A program made the translations under genes and the position numbers. A stretch of 64,000 bases of DNA from Mortierella sp. BCC40632 (taxonomy: Eukaryota > Mortierellomycota > Mortierellomycetes > Mortierellales > Mortierellaceae), in assembly GCA_011634665.1 (NCBI GenBank), contig WAEK01000004.1, positions 1,351,501-1,415,500 of the forward strand. Direction: 5' to 3'. Numbering within the stretch: the stretch's first letter is position 1; each line of letters opens with the position of its first letter. Shown here in pieces: positions 1 to 12,059 of this stretch. The notes under the pieces are model-generated. The model was given only the letters and a program-made list of their open reading frames with translations, had not been told where the DNA came from and made no database searches.

Positions 1-786
1 AATACGAATCATCCTCATCCTCTCCTGACTCTTCTGTCGCAATGGCCTTGCCCTTGCCCTTGTCTCTTCCACGAGTAGGTCGGGTGGTAGTTGTGGTTCC
101 TTGTTTGGTCACAGGTTTACCCCTGGTGACTGTTCCGTTATTTTGTCCACCATTGTTCAAATGGGTCTGGGAGGATCCTGCTGTGCTCCTAGATCGTGTT
201 GTCCGTGTCCGACTTGTGGTCGCCTTTTCTTCTTTGTCGCCATCGTCATCGTCATCTTCATCGTCTTCTCCAGAAGAAATCACATCCTCTTTGGTTCTAG
301 TCGTCCCTGTGGATTTTCTGGCTGATTTTTGTCCGGTTGCCTTGGCTGCTCCCCAAGTTAAAGCATGAAAAAAAAAAAAAAAAAAGAGAGAAAAAGAAGT
401 CCCGGTGGATGGTTGGTTAAGAGTTGGAGCAAAAAAAAAAAAAAAAAAAAAAAAAAATAAAAGAAAGCCAAGTTAAAAGCATTTGGCTGCTGGCAGTCAT
501 TTACCTTTGAGCCGGAGTAGCAGTTGCAGCTGCAGTATCGGCCTTGCCACGAGCTGATCTGCGAACGGGACCTGCTGTAGTTGATTGCTACGAGTCAGAA
601 AAAAAAAAATAGAGCAAAACGAGTCCATCGAGGTTAGTCGTCTGTTTGTTTGTTTGTTTGTTTGGTTGTTTTTCCTTTCTTTTTTCTGGATCCAAATCCA
701 TAATGCCAACACTATCCGGACATTGGAAAAGGGAACAAGAAAGAGGAGAAGAAGAAATGGCCTGGTCATACGGATTGAGTTGTCAT
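1..786 (-). CDS. Partial hypothetical protein, charged low-complexity (5' end, three predicted exons)
   Basis: I do not recognise the family. The reading runs off the left edge. A frame-consistent model has exon 1 at 772-786 (starts MTTQS, donor GTATGA), exon 2 at 505-587 (after TCGTAG, donor GTAAAT) and exon 3 from 317 to the edge (after a CCAG acceptor). The product is rich in Arg, Lys, Thr and Ser (RRSARGK, TTRTKEDV, TTSRTRTTRSRS, RGRDKGKGKA) with an acidic run of about a dozen Asp/Glu. This is an intrinsically disordered, probably nuclear composition, which is inference. Exon 3 is clearly coding-like. The exon 2/3 join is the weakest point because other AG acceptors near 340-350 give a different phase. 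Confidence 0.45.
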
Positions 787-1331
787 GATGGACGAGCGTG
801 GTAATGTGTCAAATGCCTGTGCTGCTGCTGTTGTTGTTGTTGCTGCGAGGAGAGGATGGAGCTCGCCCGCAGGTTAGTCAGTGAATAAGGCACGTCGATT
901 TGAGGGAAGCGGGTGGATGACAAATGACGGAGATATACAAGAAAGAGAAAAGGGAGAGAGAAAGAGAGAGAGAAAGAAAGTGTGTGTGTGTGCTCAATCA
1001 ACAATGGATGGCAAAGACGGTCTATATTTGTTTGGCACTAAGAGCAGAAATTTGGTGGCGTAAAGGTCATTCACATAAGAAAAAATACGCGACTTGCAAA
1101 AAAAAATTATGGTTGTAACTGCAATTGTTTTTTTTTCTTTTTCTTTTTTTCTTTCTTTCTTCTTTCGTAAAAGAGAAAGGAGGGGCTAGAGAAACGATTA
1201 CTGATACACTACGGGTACACTACTACAAAAGCAAATATATAGGAAAACAACACAACGCAAGCAGAGCAAGAAACAATGCAAGAAGGGGGTATAGGGGGAA
1301 CGAGTAGTTAAAGCGCTTTCTCCATTCCCTT
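787..1331. other. Intergenic low-complexity DNA
   Basis: This stretch lies between the start of the left-edge gene and the 3' end of the CSL gene. It holds a short CAA/CAG-type run (about 825-845), GA-rich repeats (940-980) and T-rich runs (1130-1165). I see no coding exon in it. It presumably carries the promoter of the left-edge gene and the 3' UTR and terminator of the CSL gene. Confidence 0.5.
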
Positions 1332-4300
1332 TCAGAGTAGCTGCACAGACCAGCGTTCGTGGTCATCGTGACGGTTATAGGTGACCTTGGTACGAGAGTC
1401 GTAGGTGATGCCATCCCACGAACGTACAAAGAGAAGCGGCATCGACAGAGGAGCTGGGTCATTGTTGGTGCTCAATTGGCTACCCTGGGGCAGATCGACG
1501 AGCACCGTCGTTTGGTCCCCAGTCGCAGAGGTAGCGGTTGCAGTAGTAGATCCTTCTGCATTCGATACGGGGCTACGTCGGATAATGTGTGTGCTGAGAG
1601 GACCTGTCGAACCCAACCAGACTTGAAGTGGCACGAGCGTATTCTCGGTTTCGGTAGCAGACGAGTAAAAGTTAGAGACGGAAAACTCGAGTGTATGGGA
1701 GGCGGCGTTGTAGACAGGGGCACCGGCCAGGGTCGGGAATGGGGTGATGGGACGGGACACCGAGGTGCGCATCTCTGCAGTGTTGGCGTCGCCACTGCTC
1801 GCGCCCCCTGCTGGGAGGGATTCAAAGTAGCTGTATTCAAACTTGGCTAAAATTGGCAAAAAAAAAATTAAGATATTGTCAGGATCATCATCATTTACAG
1901 GAGGAGAGCAAGCGTTATCGATCTTTCAACAAAAGAAGAAAACAATGAAAAATAGACCAATCTCGCGTCGATAACCAAAAACAGAAAACAGAAAAAAGAA
2001 AACCAGTAAACAGGCATTGTCTAATAATAAAAAGTAGAATCAACCACCCCATGTGTGGATTTCAACTTACAAATGCCAACAATGGTCCAGCACAAAAAGT
2101 CGTCGCTGCCCGGCTTGGAAGTCTCAGAGAAAGTCGAGGTATGGTACTTGAGTGCAGCGTTCGAGTTAGACGAATGGTCCATAAACCGTCCGTTCTGATG
2201 GTCCTCTCCAACTGCTCCCAAATACAGGGGTCGGCCATCTTGTGTTTGCTCTGTTGACATGAGCGCAACCTTTTGCATCTGACAAATCGGGCCAATCGCA
2301 CCTTCGAGAATTCGACCATTCTCAACCTTACAGACAATCAGCCGGTCTGATTGGAGACCTGTCACCGTCTCAGTCAGGATGATCTCGGCACCATAAGTGA
2401 TGGGTGAGGCTGTCTGCTGCACTGGCTGACGGTGGTGAGACTTGGACGAGGTGGTGCGAACAGGCGCAGGCGAGCAAGGGCCATTCGAGACAATCGTGAT
2501 TGTGAACGAGGACCAGGTCGAGCTCTTGGCACAGAGTGATCCGTCCTGGACGGTCATGTACTTTGTACGCACGGTCTGTGAGTTGATGCGGTTAAAGAGA
2601 GAGACCAGTGAACCGGCCAGGATACAGGACGACACATTGCGGGCCTTGGCTGTCTTCTTGGAGGGCTTGGAAATGATTGCAATCGGAGAGGAATCAAAGG
2701 TAGCATAAGGCTCTGGCAACTCGGCATCACGGACAATGTAACCTTCCTGGCCAAGGTCACTCGTCAGGAACCCATTGGGGAGACAGGAGCGGCCATAGAC
2801 CTGAAGCTTGAGCTGGAATGATTTTGCCTTGGCTGTTCCACTGACATACAAATATCGGAAAGTACTCGTTTGATCCTCCTCCAAAGTTGAGCGTTGGCCA
2901 AGAGTACCGTTCTCACCACCTTCACAAATGACAGACATGGTCACTTGGGGCTTGTTGCTCAGACCTGAGCTCGAGTCATCCAAGAGACCATTAATATGTA
3001 CGATGGGGGGTGGGCAGAGAAAGCGCTTCTCGGAACCATAGGACTTTTGGGCGACTGAGGCATGGAAGCAACTGATGGTGGTCATTTGGCGACGGTTGGT
3101 CAAACTGCCGTGAATTCTGTTCGCAGTGAGACGCATTGCCGCGGTCGCAGAGGTCGGGTCGTGGGCGACGTCGGCAGTGAACACAGGGGAAGCAGCCGAG
3201 ACAGGTGGACGCACAGAGTCGGGGAGGTCGACATGGCCCTGGATTGAGCGTCTGATTTTTGAGGTGCGCTCGTGCTCGATGCTGTAGGTGCTAAGACGAG
3301 ACCACTTGCGTTTGTGGATCTCGGTTGAACCGTTTGCAGGCGAGACTGGGCGAGGAATCATAGGCTTTAGGCGAGGGCGGTGGTTCTCTTCGGGCTGTGG
3401 AGGCTCGCGAAGGATGGGGTGACGGTCATCGTCGTTGTCATCACTGTCATCGCCATCAACAAGGTTGCTGATGGACATGCGCCGAAGCGAAGGGTTTGAT
3501 GGAACGGCAGCTTCCTTGAGGAAGGTGGTCCGTGAGCGAGCGTGACTGGCAGCTGTGGAGGTAGAGACGGTCACGGCATCCAGGGGAGAGGCCAAGGGTG
3601 AGGTTGGCGCAGACAAGGGAGAGACAGACGAGCCTGTAGTGCTGTTGGAAGGCGAAGGAGAGCCACAGGAAGAAGATGAGGACGAAGTGGCTACCTCGAT
3701 AGCATCGAGGAGCGACTCCATGTTTGTACCCATATACTCGCTTTTGTTTGACTTTGCCTCTGCGGCAGCTGCATCGTCCATGGGGGCTGAGTGAACTGCG
3801 GCACTGCCAGCAGGGGAAGGAGTAGTGGCGACAGCTTTGGCGGCTGAAGGTGTAGCAGACAAGGACTCTGACTTGGCGCAGTCTGTAGTGTGTGTGGATC
3901 TGGAGGAAGAAGGAGACTTTGGGAATTGCTTATCGTATGACTGATAAGGGGCGTATGGGTGATGTTGAGAGTGTTGGCTCTGGCGCTGGTTCTGGTTTTG
4001 ATGTGAGTGTTGGTTTCGATGTGAAAAGTGGGATGGTGAGGCAGAGAAGCGGTATGAAGGGTCAGCACGTGTGGACGAGCCTGATGAAGAAGCAGAAGAG
4101 GATGGTGAGGAGATGGAAGCGGAGGTAGGGTCAGGGGTAGACTGAAGTTCGTGTTGGTCCTGATGGTGATGGTGATGGTGATGGTGGTGATGATGGTGAT
4201 GGTGATGACGGCTGTGGTTTTCGTCGAGAGGGTAGAGGGCAGCGAGCGAAGGGAGTGGGAGGATGGTGAGACGAGAGTTTGGATGATGTCTGCTAGCGGT

Positions 4301-4357
4301 ATCCGAGTCTATGGACTCGGCATAGGCCTGTGCGGCCGATGGGAATGGAGGCCTCAT
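1332..4357 (-). CDS. CSL-family (CBF1/Su(H)/Lag-1) transcription factor, two exons, 933 aa
   Basis: Exon 1 is 2071-4357 and exon 2 is 1332-1846. The 224-bp intron has donor GTAAGT and acceptor TTTTAG and joins in phase as CWTIVGISKFEYSYFES, matching the conserved CSL segment ending the beta-trefoil. Residues 1 to about 400 are Ser/Pro/His-rich and disordered, with a His run near residue 55. The N-terminal Rel-like DNA-binding part follows from about residue 415 (FHASVAQKSYGSEKRFLCPPP). The beta-trefoil lies at about 500-760 (AIISKPSKK, SLVSLFNRINSQTVRTKYM). The C-terminal IPT-like domain is in exon 2 (VWLGSTGP, LFVRSWDGITYDSRTKVTYN). Fungal CSL proteins are nuclear regulators binding GTGGGAA-like sites; S. 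pombe has two, Cbf11 and Cbf12, and I cannot assign this one to either class. The long N-terminal extension is usual for fungal members. Confidence 0.93.
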
Positions 4358-4891
4358 GTTGTTGTGGTATGGGTCTTTGTGAAGTAACTATGGCGGTGGT
4401 AGTGGTGTGTAAGAAAACATGTGTGGCGTATGTGCGCCATTTTCGGGAGAGAGAGATATATAGAGAGAGATAGATAGATATATATATATATATTATTATA
4501 GAATAGAGAAAGAGAGAAAAGAGAGAGAAAGAGAGAGAAAAAAAAAAAAGAGAGAAGGACCAGCCGAGATCTGGATGATTGACCTGGGGGGGTGGGGAGA
4601 GGCGGCGAGCGAGAGAGATGCCGGGCGGCGCGGGCGTGGATCCGGTGTGCGTGCGATGGATCCGGGCGAAGATGGCGCCGCCAACAGGGTGGGGGAGGTA
4701 AATGCAACAAATGGCCCAGAAAATGATGATGATATTATTGGCGAAAGCGAGAAAGCCGAATGATGATGAAAAATATGATTTAACGCGCAAGCGCGAGATT
4801 TGAAAGATGACCGCAGGTCAGAAAGTAAAGCAGCAAAGCAGTAGCAGAAGCAGTGAGAAGCCAACCATAAATGAAAAGAGAAAGAGAAAAG

Positions 4892-4893
<2 letters not shown>
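4358..4893. promoter_or_regulatory. Upstream region of the CSL gene
   Basis: This is the presumed 5' UTR and promoter of the minus-strand CSL gene. It contains GA-rich tracts (4447-4560), a GC-rich patch (4570-4690) and no convincing competing exon. No individual factor-binding site can be named from sequence alone. Confidence 0.35.

Positions 4894-4988
<95 letters not shown>
4894..4988. repeat. (TA)n microsatellite, about 47 units
   Basis: An uninterrupted alternating TA tract lies about 540-630 bp upstream of the CSL start codon. The apparent Tyr-Ile repeat reading through it is an artefact. Such tracts vary in length between strains and can form cruciforms. Confidence 0.98.
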
Positions 4989-4990
<2 letters not shown>

Positions 4991-5546
4991 ATGAAGATGA
5001 CGAAGATGGATTTAACGATTATTAATTAATGTTGTAGGAGGAGATGAGAGAGAGGAAAAAAAAAAAAAAAAAAAAAAAACAAGAGAGAAAGGACGCCCTC
5101 TTTGCTCAGGACGTTCGCTATATAAAGGTCCAGACGCACACGAGAGGAAGAGAGAGAGAGAGTGAGATGATTAAAGGAAACAAAGTAAAAAAAGAATATA
5201 TTTGAGGGAGAGAAGGAGAAGGGGGGGGTGTTCTGTGATCGATGATGGGTGGGTGGATACGGTCCGCTCCAGCTCGCCCATGTGCCACTCGCTCTGCGTC
5301 CAGATGTGTTTGTCTGTGTCTGTAATATTGACTCCGATTCAGTCGCCAATATGCAAAGATAAGCAGCGGGCATCATGGGCCATGGCTCTGTTGTTGTTGT
5401 TGTTGTTGTTATTGTTGTCCGATCTCACTCCACTCTCTCTCTTTTTATTTCTCTCTCCCACCCTCCTCCTCCTCCTCCTCTCCTCCTCCTCCTCTCCTCG
5501 TCACGGCCTCCTCTCTTTTTCTTTCTGCGTTTATTCTCTCTCTCCT

Positions 5547-5618
<72 letters not shown>

Positions 5619-7225
5619 CTCTCAAATTAATTTCCGGGAGCCGCATGCCAGCAGAGACTTCTTTAACCCATCTGCCAGCTTTGCCGACTGTGCCGCCAGG
5701 GACCGCCACGGCGTCGACCGGACGCATGAGCCTAATTTGCGTTTGATGTATCACTCGCTCATCCGCCGCCTGGCTCCACCGGCCTTCGGGCTACCTCGCC
5801 TGTCCCGCCCGACAGTACACATACTCTCTCATACTCTCGTTTATTTTGGCCGCTAGTGTTTGCTCTGTTTCCCTTCCCCCTTTAACCTACTACTGTCCTG
5901 TTGCCATACCATACCATGGCCCATTGTCATGTCCTGTCACGGCCCTGCTCTGCACTAACCACCCTTAGAATGCCTCGCATGGTTTGTCTAAACAACAACA
6001 ATTGCAACGATAACAACAGAGAGAGAGAGAGAAAGAAAGAAAAGGATTGCGCTCTCGTACACATTCGTGCCCAATCCAATCCCTCTCTCTTACTCTATTT
6101 CTCTTTCTCCTCTTCTTCCTCCTCCTCCTTGGTCTAAGGCCCAATATCGATCAAATCTTGCATCTCCCGCCTCTCTCTCTTTTTTTATTCGCGTTCTCTC
6201 TCACGCACATTCTCCCCCGTCCCCCCTGTCCCTCTGTCCCTCTGTCCCCTCTGTCCCCTCTGTCCCCCCCCCACTCAATAACACTACACGAACCACCTCT
6301 TGCGTCCAAGAGACAATGAGGTAAAGCAAAAGAAAGAAAGAATACGGGCGGACGACTAGACGACAAAACCCCTCAAATGGCAATGGTCTCTTTTTTTTTC
6401 TTGACAAAACTCCCTGAAAGGGTCAGACTGACCTAATTTTTCCCACCCTTGCGCGAAATATACCCACGGTCGGGTATCTTCTTCAAAGTCCACCCCGCCT
6501 CCCAGCCGGACTCTTCTATCTCCTTTCATTCTCCTCCACCCCTCCGTTCCCCTTTGTATCCTCTCTCTCCCTCGCCTCTTTTCTTTCTCTCTTTCTCCTC
6601 CCTATTCTGTCTTTCTCCTTCTCTTCGGTCGGAATCGGGGCGAGTGCAAGAGAATTGCGAAATGATGGAAGTCACTTCAAAAATAAATATACAAGTATAA
6701 AAACAAAAAACTAGCAAAGGTAATAAAACAAAGTCGCAAGGGTCAAGCGTCATATATACTACTGCCCTGTTCAGGGAAAACGGAATGCCATTTCGGTTCA
6801 CCTATTCCGCTCAGCCAAGTGCCATGCAGTGTGTTCAATTGTAGGAGCAGACCCAGAGGAGTGAAAGGAGCCCTGGACGGAGATGAGGAAGTAGGGAGAG
6901 GGAGAGATAGAGAGGAAAGGAGCCAGATACATAGCTCCTTTTTGCCCCCGCCAATTCTGGCAGAATTGGCCAGACTAGTCCCACCCGGCGGAAGCGGAGA
7001 CGACGGAGACGACGGAGAACGAGGGAACGGAGCATACAAATCTACAAAAAGATATGCGGATGGGCCCTCATAGGTTGTAGATCGCTGGGCGATGGCACAA
7101 CAGAGATAGCCAGCCAAGAGTGCACAATCCATCCAAAACAGAGAAGCGGTACAACAGCCCTTTCGAGGCTACAGCTGTGTTTTCTTTATTTGTTTCTTTT
7201 TTTTTTCCAGGTTGCGGGCCTGGCC

Positions 7226-7257
<32 letters not shown>

Positions 7258-9587
7258 CCTCCCTCTCTCTTTCTTGGACTTATTGCTCGCTTTGGCCCTG
7301 CGTTTGAGTGTCCGCGGACAATGAAAGAAGGAGAGAGAGGCGAAGAGGCGCTACCATGGGAGCCAGAAGAACTCTCAGTGGGCGGAGCAAACTTGTCCAG
7401 CTAGCTTCTATTCTCTACCGCACCGTGCTGCTTCAAAAGACAGACCTAAAGTGCTCTGCGTGCGAAAGAGGAGCATTACAGTAGGGCCCTATTATTATTA
7501 TTTTAATATTTTTTCTCCTCCACTACAACATCCGCACTCGTGCCTCTCCTCGTTCTCTGCCCCCCCGCACACGCATACACAGATGCCTCCCTGGTCCAGA
7601 AGTCGTCCCCCCCTAATCGGACACAACCTCATCTTTGGTTCGCTCACAATCTCACACCCCTCCTGCGCTTCAGGACGGGTTGGAAGGGGATCGAAGGGGA
7701 GGGGGTTGCAGCGCGCATAACGCATCTCTCACACTTGTCCGCCATCAGGGCCCACTCTTTCTCGATTTCTCTTTTCCAAGGAAAGGAGTCTTTCCTTTCT
7801 TCCTTTTGGGACAGGTCAATAGGTCCTCCCCACTTGCGGGGCGGGTCCAATTGGTACACTAGCCATACCGTAGTGCTTCTATTTTGTTCGTTTAAGTCAA
7901 GCTTCATCTTGACCTCCAGTTGCTCGTTCAGTTGACGCCATCGTTTTCGGAGCGAAGCCCAGAGGAGGGAGGAGAACTGACCCAATCCCCGCGCCTCTTG
8001 CGCCTTCCTGTGAAAAAAAAGAGAAAGAAACACAAGAGTGCTGAGCCAAAGGGTCGGGCAGCATGTGATGACGACAAGAGGAGAGAGAGGAGCTATCAAC
8101 ACTAGGTTCGATTCAATCAGCTTTCCGGACGAACGGCTTGAACCAGCGAGTGAGCAGGGAGGAAAGGGAGAGAGAGAAAGGGGAGGCATCTCTTGGCCGC
8201 TGGTTCGCATGCGTTAGCTTGCAGCTCAAAAAAAAAAAAAAAAATAGATACATCCGCTTGTATCATCACGCTCCTCCCATTTTCCGAGAGAGAGATAGAG
8301 CTTGGCTGGCTGTCGCATGACGGGGGCAAGACCCGCCCATGCGCTCATTGATACCCAGTTCGCCTTCTTTTTGACACGCGCGCACAAATGGTCTTTCGCC
8401 TTTGGACTTGCGAGAGATTGAGAGGGGTATCTAGACCCGACAGGCCAATCCGGAGTGTGTGTCGGTCGGTCAGTCGATTGCTGGGTGGTGCAACAAAAAT
8501 TTTATTCATATTACTCATAATCCGTAGCTTTCTCACGCTCCCCACAGAGTCACCCTTTTTACTCTCTCACGCTTTTTTTTTTTTTTTTTTGCTCACTTTG
8601 CTCCACCATCACCACCACCACTCCTTTTACCCCCCCCCTTTGTCCTCTCCCCTTTGTCCTTCCCATTTTTTTCACTGTTTTTTTTTTTTTTTCAATGCCC
8701 CACCTTTCCTTCCCACTTTCCCCTAATCTTTTTTTTGTTCGGTAGACGTTTTCTTGTAAAGAAGAATAAAAAAAAGCCCGGCCGAATTTCTGAGAGAGAG
8801 AGAGAGAGTAAGGAACAGAGAGAAAAGAAGAGAGCAAAAAAAGGAGTGGGTGAAATTCCATCCTATTCTTCACGTGCATAGTGACCAATCAGGATCGCAG
8901 CTCAGCTTCCCACGCTCTGTGCCTTTTTTCTTGTGTGAGATGTTTCCATTTCGCACACACACACACTCTCTCTCCCTCTCTCTCACATAGATCTTACACA
9001 TCTTCACAGCATACATACATCGCATCGCATGGCAATGTTCAGAGAGAGAGAAAGAAAGAAAGGGAGAAGCGGAGAAGATTCAAGTAACAAAACCACCGGA
9101 GTCAAAAAAAAAATCTTGTTCTCCTTTACTTTCCGTATCCCGTATTCGTATTCGTATCTATCAAAATACTATTTTCGCCCACGGTTATCCCCGTATGAGA
9201 AAAAGAGTGTTCAAGAGAGGGAGGACTTCTTATTCAAGCCTCAACGGCATCCAGTGGATACACCCCCTCTCCCTTCCACCCCGCTTCCACCCCGCATATT
9301 TGTATTGTAAATATGCGTGTATGTTTGTGTGGATGTTTGTGTATGTGTTTGTGAGATGTGGATGTTGGCGTGATTGCGCGTGTTTGTGCGTATATGTTCT
9401 TGTGTTTACTCACACACAAAGGAAACTGCGGCAGAAGGAGCGAGAACACTAACACTTAAAGCAGTTTTGCCCCGGTTTTCTCGTTTTCTCTGTGTCCTTC
9501 ATACTCCACCTCGGAACTTATTTATGATTACAATAACAACAGTGAAAAAGGGTAGCTCCTGAAAGAAAGAAAGAAAGAAAAAAGCAC
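4989..9587. other. Long gene-poor low-complexity interval with CT/GA and homopolymer tracts
   Basis: The stretch holds poly-A (5057-5079), CT repeats (about 5540-5620), CTGTCCC-type short tandem repeats (about 6226-6268), poly-T (about 7230-7257), more A/T runs at 8228-8243 and 8573-8590, and AC/CT mixtures near 8956-8985. Apparent readings on either strand are Ser/Leu- or Arg/Lys-rich and follow the repeat composition. One segment on the minus strand (about 7720-8003, after a TTTCACAG acceptor) has a more protein-like composition but no partner exon that I could define. I call no gene here. Confidence 0.5.
5540..5620. repeat. (CT)n simple repeat
   Basis: A nearly uninterrupted CT dinucleotide tract with a few A or T interruptions. 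It explains the long Ser-Leu apparent readings across this position. Confidence 0.95.
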
Positions 9588-10700
9588 ATGACCTTCCCTT
9601 CAAGACAAAGGTGTGTTGGCAAAGAAGTCTCGTTACCTCGTATCCAACTTATCCCTTTTTCCCCCTTTCGTCTTTTCAATGTCGTCATCATAGTCTCCCT
9701 CATCTTGGGCTTAACACTGTCGGCGCCATTAGTATGGCCGACTTTGTCCTGCCTCGACTCATCTCCGTCTTTCTTGAAAGTGCTTTTCTCGGTCTCCCTT
9801 CCTCCTTTGTCATGTCTGCTATCATCTCCGCCATCTCACCTGTCATTATGCAGCTGTAGTTGCTTTTCCTGTCATACCTCCTTTTCTCCCCCTGATCCTT
9901 ATCCTTTATTCTGTGCTTCTCTTCCTCTTTGCCTTATCCCCCAGAGCCCCTTCGCCGTCAAAAACCATGATTGCGTCTCTGATAATTCTTGTCTCTATCT
10001 TACCAAGGACCCTCCTTCTCTTCCTCCTCTTTCTCGTCTTTCAAATTTACTTGAAGTCGTTGTAGACGCTCACGTACAAAGACTTTGGCTGCCTCTGACG
10101 CCGCACTCGTAGTCATAACCGTAACCGTAACCATAACTGTAGCCGTAGCTGTAGCCGTAGCTGTAGCCGTAGCCGTAGCTGTAGCCGTAGCCGTAGCTGT
10201 AGCTGTAGCCGCAGCCGTAGCCGTAGCTGTAGTCGTAGTCGTAGCCGAGTCCCCCTCCCCTCCCATTTCATTGGCAATGACTCGATGGTCCAGACGTTTG
10301 GAGGGGAGTGATGATAGGGCAGAGTCGTTGTACCACCTTAGCCATCAACATTCCTTCTTTCTACACTGTTGCCACCATCTGTGTTGTTTGGTGGCTGAGC
10401 ATGACGACCCGAAGAGGCTTGCATGGTCCATCTGGATGCCACGTGGGGTTGAGATTGTGATTGTCGATAAGATCTGCGAATTTTTACTTTGATTGTCGCG
10501 GAGAAGAAAACTGGTTCGTACATCCTTCTTCTGCTTGGTCAGAGCTCATCATCAGATTGGATCATTGTCGATAATGACAGTGCCTGTGGATCCTTCATAG
10601 TACTTTTGTCCTGCCATTGTTACTATTGCACTCGAGGGTCCAGTTCGTTCAAAAAATCGCCTGGAAATATCATCAATCAGAAAGGCTCTGGCAGGGATGA
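9588..10700 (-). pseudogene. Decayed paralogue of the C-terminal part of the 50961-54401 gene
   Basis: The plus-strand text of this segment is recognisably parallel to 50,950-52,360, in the same order. Matching anchors include the region around the functional gene's stop (AAGTTGGATACG on the minus strand), the block reading VSYANDN in the intact gene, the CTCTGACGC block, and two blocks near 10,500 and 10,620 that match about 52,160-52,330. The relic corresponds to roughly the last 470 residues, with internal deletions. Lesions are visible: the reading frame shifts just after the part matching the intact NNAQDKRGYGDD stretch, and a premature TAA follows DKLDTR. A GTAGCC/GTAGCT expansion (10,100-10,245) replaces part of it. 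The decayed copy is on the same strand as the intact gene, about 41 kb away. Confidence 0.8.
10100..10245. repeat. GTAGCC/GTAGCT hexanucleotide tandem repeat
   Basis: About 20 imperfect six-base units that alternate GTAGCC and GTAGCT, grading from GTAACC units at the left end. It sits inside the decayed paralogue and would read as alternating Ala-Thr on the minus strand. The intact gene lacks the expansion at the matching place, so it probably arose after loss of constraint. Confidence 0.93.
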
Positions 10701-12059
10701 GCAGCGAGAAATGTCTAAACCATGAAAAAGCAGAGTAGATTTAGTGTATGAATAGGGCGATGGGAGGAAAAAAGGAGCTGCAGGAGACAAGACGCTACAC
10801 GCTGCACGCATCACGAAGTAACGTGCTCGGAGAGATTCAACGCGATATGATATGGAAGGAAGCAGATCGTGCACTACGCGTTTCCATCAGCGACATGCTT
10901 CGATTGAGGCCATAGGATAGGCGCGTAGAAAAGGTGATGGCTGGGATGCTTAAAGGGAATACGAAGGGGAGGTGTAGTCATCGGGGGTGGGGGGTTACGT
11001 GGATGAAGTCGTGCAGGAGACACTGGGATTGGAGTCTTACCAAAGAGGGGCAGCGCGAGGTGTTACATCCTATAGTAGCCGGGCATATTCTTATGGAGCT
11101 GTTGTATATCGAGGAATTTATTCATACTCAACCTCTTCCGCTTGCAGTCAATGCGTGCTAAGGAGTAAGAACAAGCAGGATGATGGCACTAACGACGATA
11201 CAGCATACGATCCAAGTAGGCGATGGCAGAGGAAAAGGAGATAAGAGAAAATGCCACACCTTCAATCGTCTTGAGTTTGACAAAACACGAAGCTGTGTCC
11301 TGTTGCCTTCTTCGATCTCTATTTCCTCACAACGCCCCCGGATGACGGCGCCCTGGCTCTTTTTGTCCCGCAGCATCCTACCATGGTAAAAATATTATAT
11401 TAATCAATTAGGATGTTTAACTTGCCATTGGAGTCGTAGACCAGCTTGCCCTTTGATAAAGGCCCGATAAGGGGAAGTATGTACCAATTAGTCCATTTTA
11501 GCTCAATCTTGACATTTGATGGGCTTCGCCCATGCTTGGGTGGCCTTGCTTGATGCACAAGGCTTGATGCAAGCCTGCTGCCTAATTTTTTTGAGCACGT
11601 GCATCACAGTTCTATTCTCTCTCTCCACTACTTTTTCATGAGTGCTCTCTGGAGCCTCTCCAAGGTTTCTTTTTCAACTTCCTAGCTCTTTAATATGCGA
11701 CACCTTCATGATGCTCTTCCTGAACCCCTGCTCGCTCCTTTACCATTCATTGCTATCTCTCTTATCTTGCTTTTGCTTTGTTATCGGTCATACTTTGTCC
11801 CCCCTCCCTCTCTTTTATCCCATCACGCTTTCCTTCTACGATGAAATTCTATGGCTTTTCACTTTCCCTCTTTTTCGCATTCGCATGAAACTCATAAGAC
11901 ACTGGCATTTCTATTATAGCATTCTCTTCCAGAAGATATGATTGACTTCAGGTACAAAATAAGTAGGACAATGATAGAGACATGATAGTGCAAACAGAGT
12001 GGTGAAGACGAGACGATTGAATGATGGATGTAGGGCGATGGAAAAAGAATGACGCAGGC
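10701..12059. other. Intergenic DNA, no feature recognised
   Basis: Mixed-composition sequence. I see no domain, RNA gene or repeat that I can support. Short local inverted repeats, such as the GATGCACAAGGCTTGATGC area near 11,552-11,572, are too weak to name. Confidence 0.4.

Noticed and set aside
1359..1850. Plus-strand reading across CSL exon 2
   Set aside because: Antisense shadow of the spliced CSL C-terminal domain, which has clear family motifs.
4807..5025. Reading of alternating Tyr-Ile across the TA tract
   Set aside because: Pure product of the (TA)n microsatellite; no codon structure on either side.
5202..5746. Overlapping Leu/Ser-rich readings on the plus strand
   Set aside because: Translation of CT repeats; several frames are open at once and none has a start, splice or domain signal.
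7644..8210. Minus-strand reading with a basic, fairly protein-like segment
   Set aside because: A TTTCACAG acceptor near 8,003 is suggestive, but I could find no partner exon or recognised family, and its ends are composition-driven.
9588..10112. Plus-strand 174-residue reading with hydrophobic start
   Set aside because: It is the antisense of the decayed paralogue; the collinear match to 50,950-51,500 shows the ancestral coding strand is minus.
10100..10245. CRISPR-like array
   Set aside because: Six-base units without spacers in a eukaryotic genome; a simple tandem repeat.
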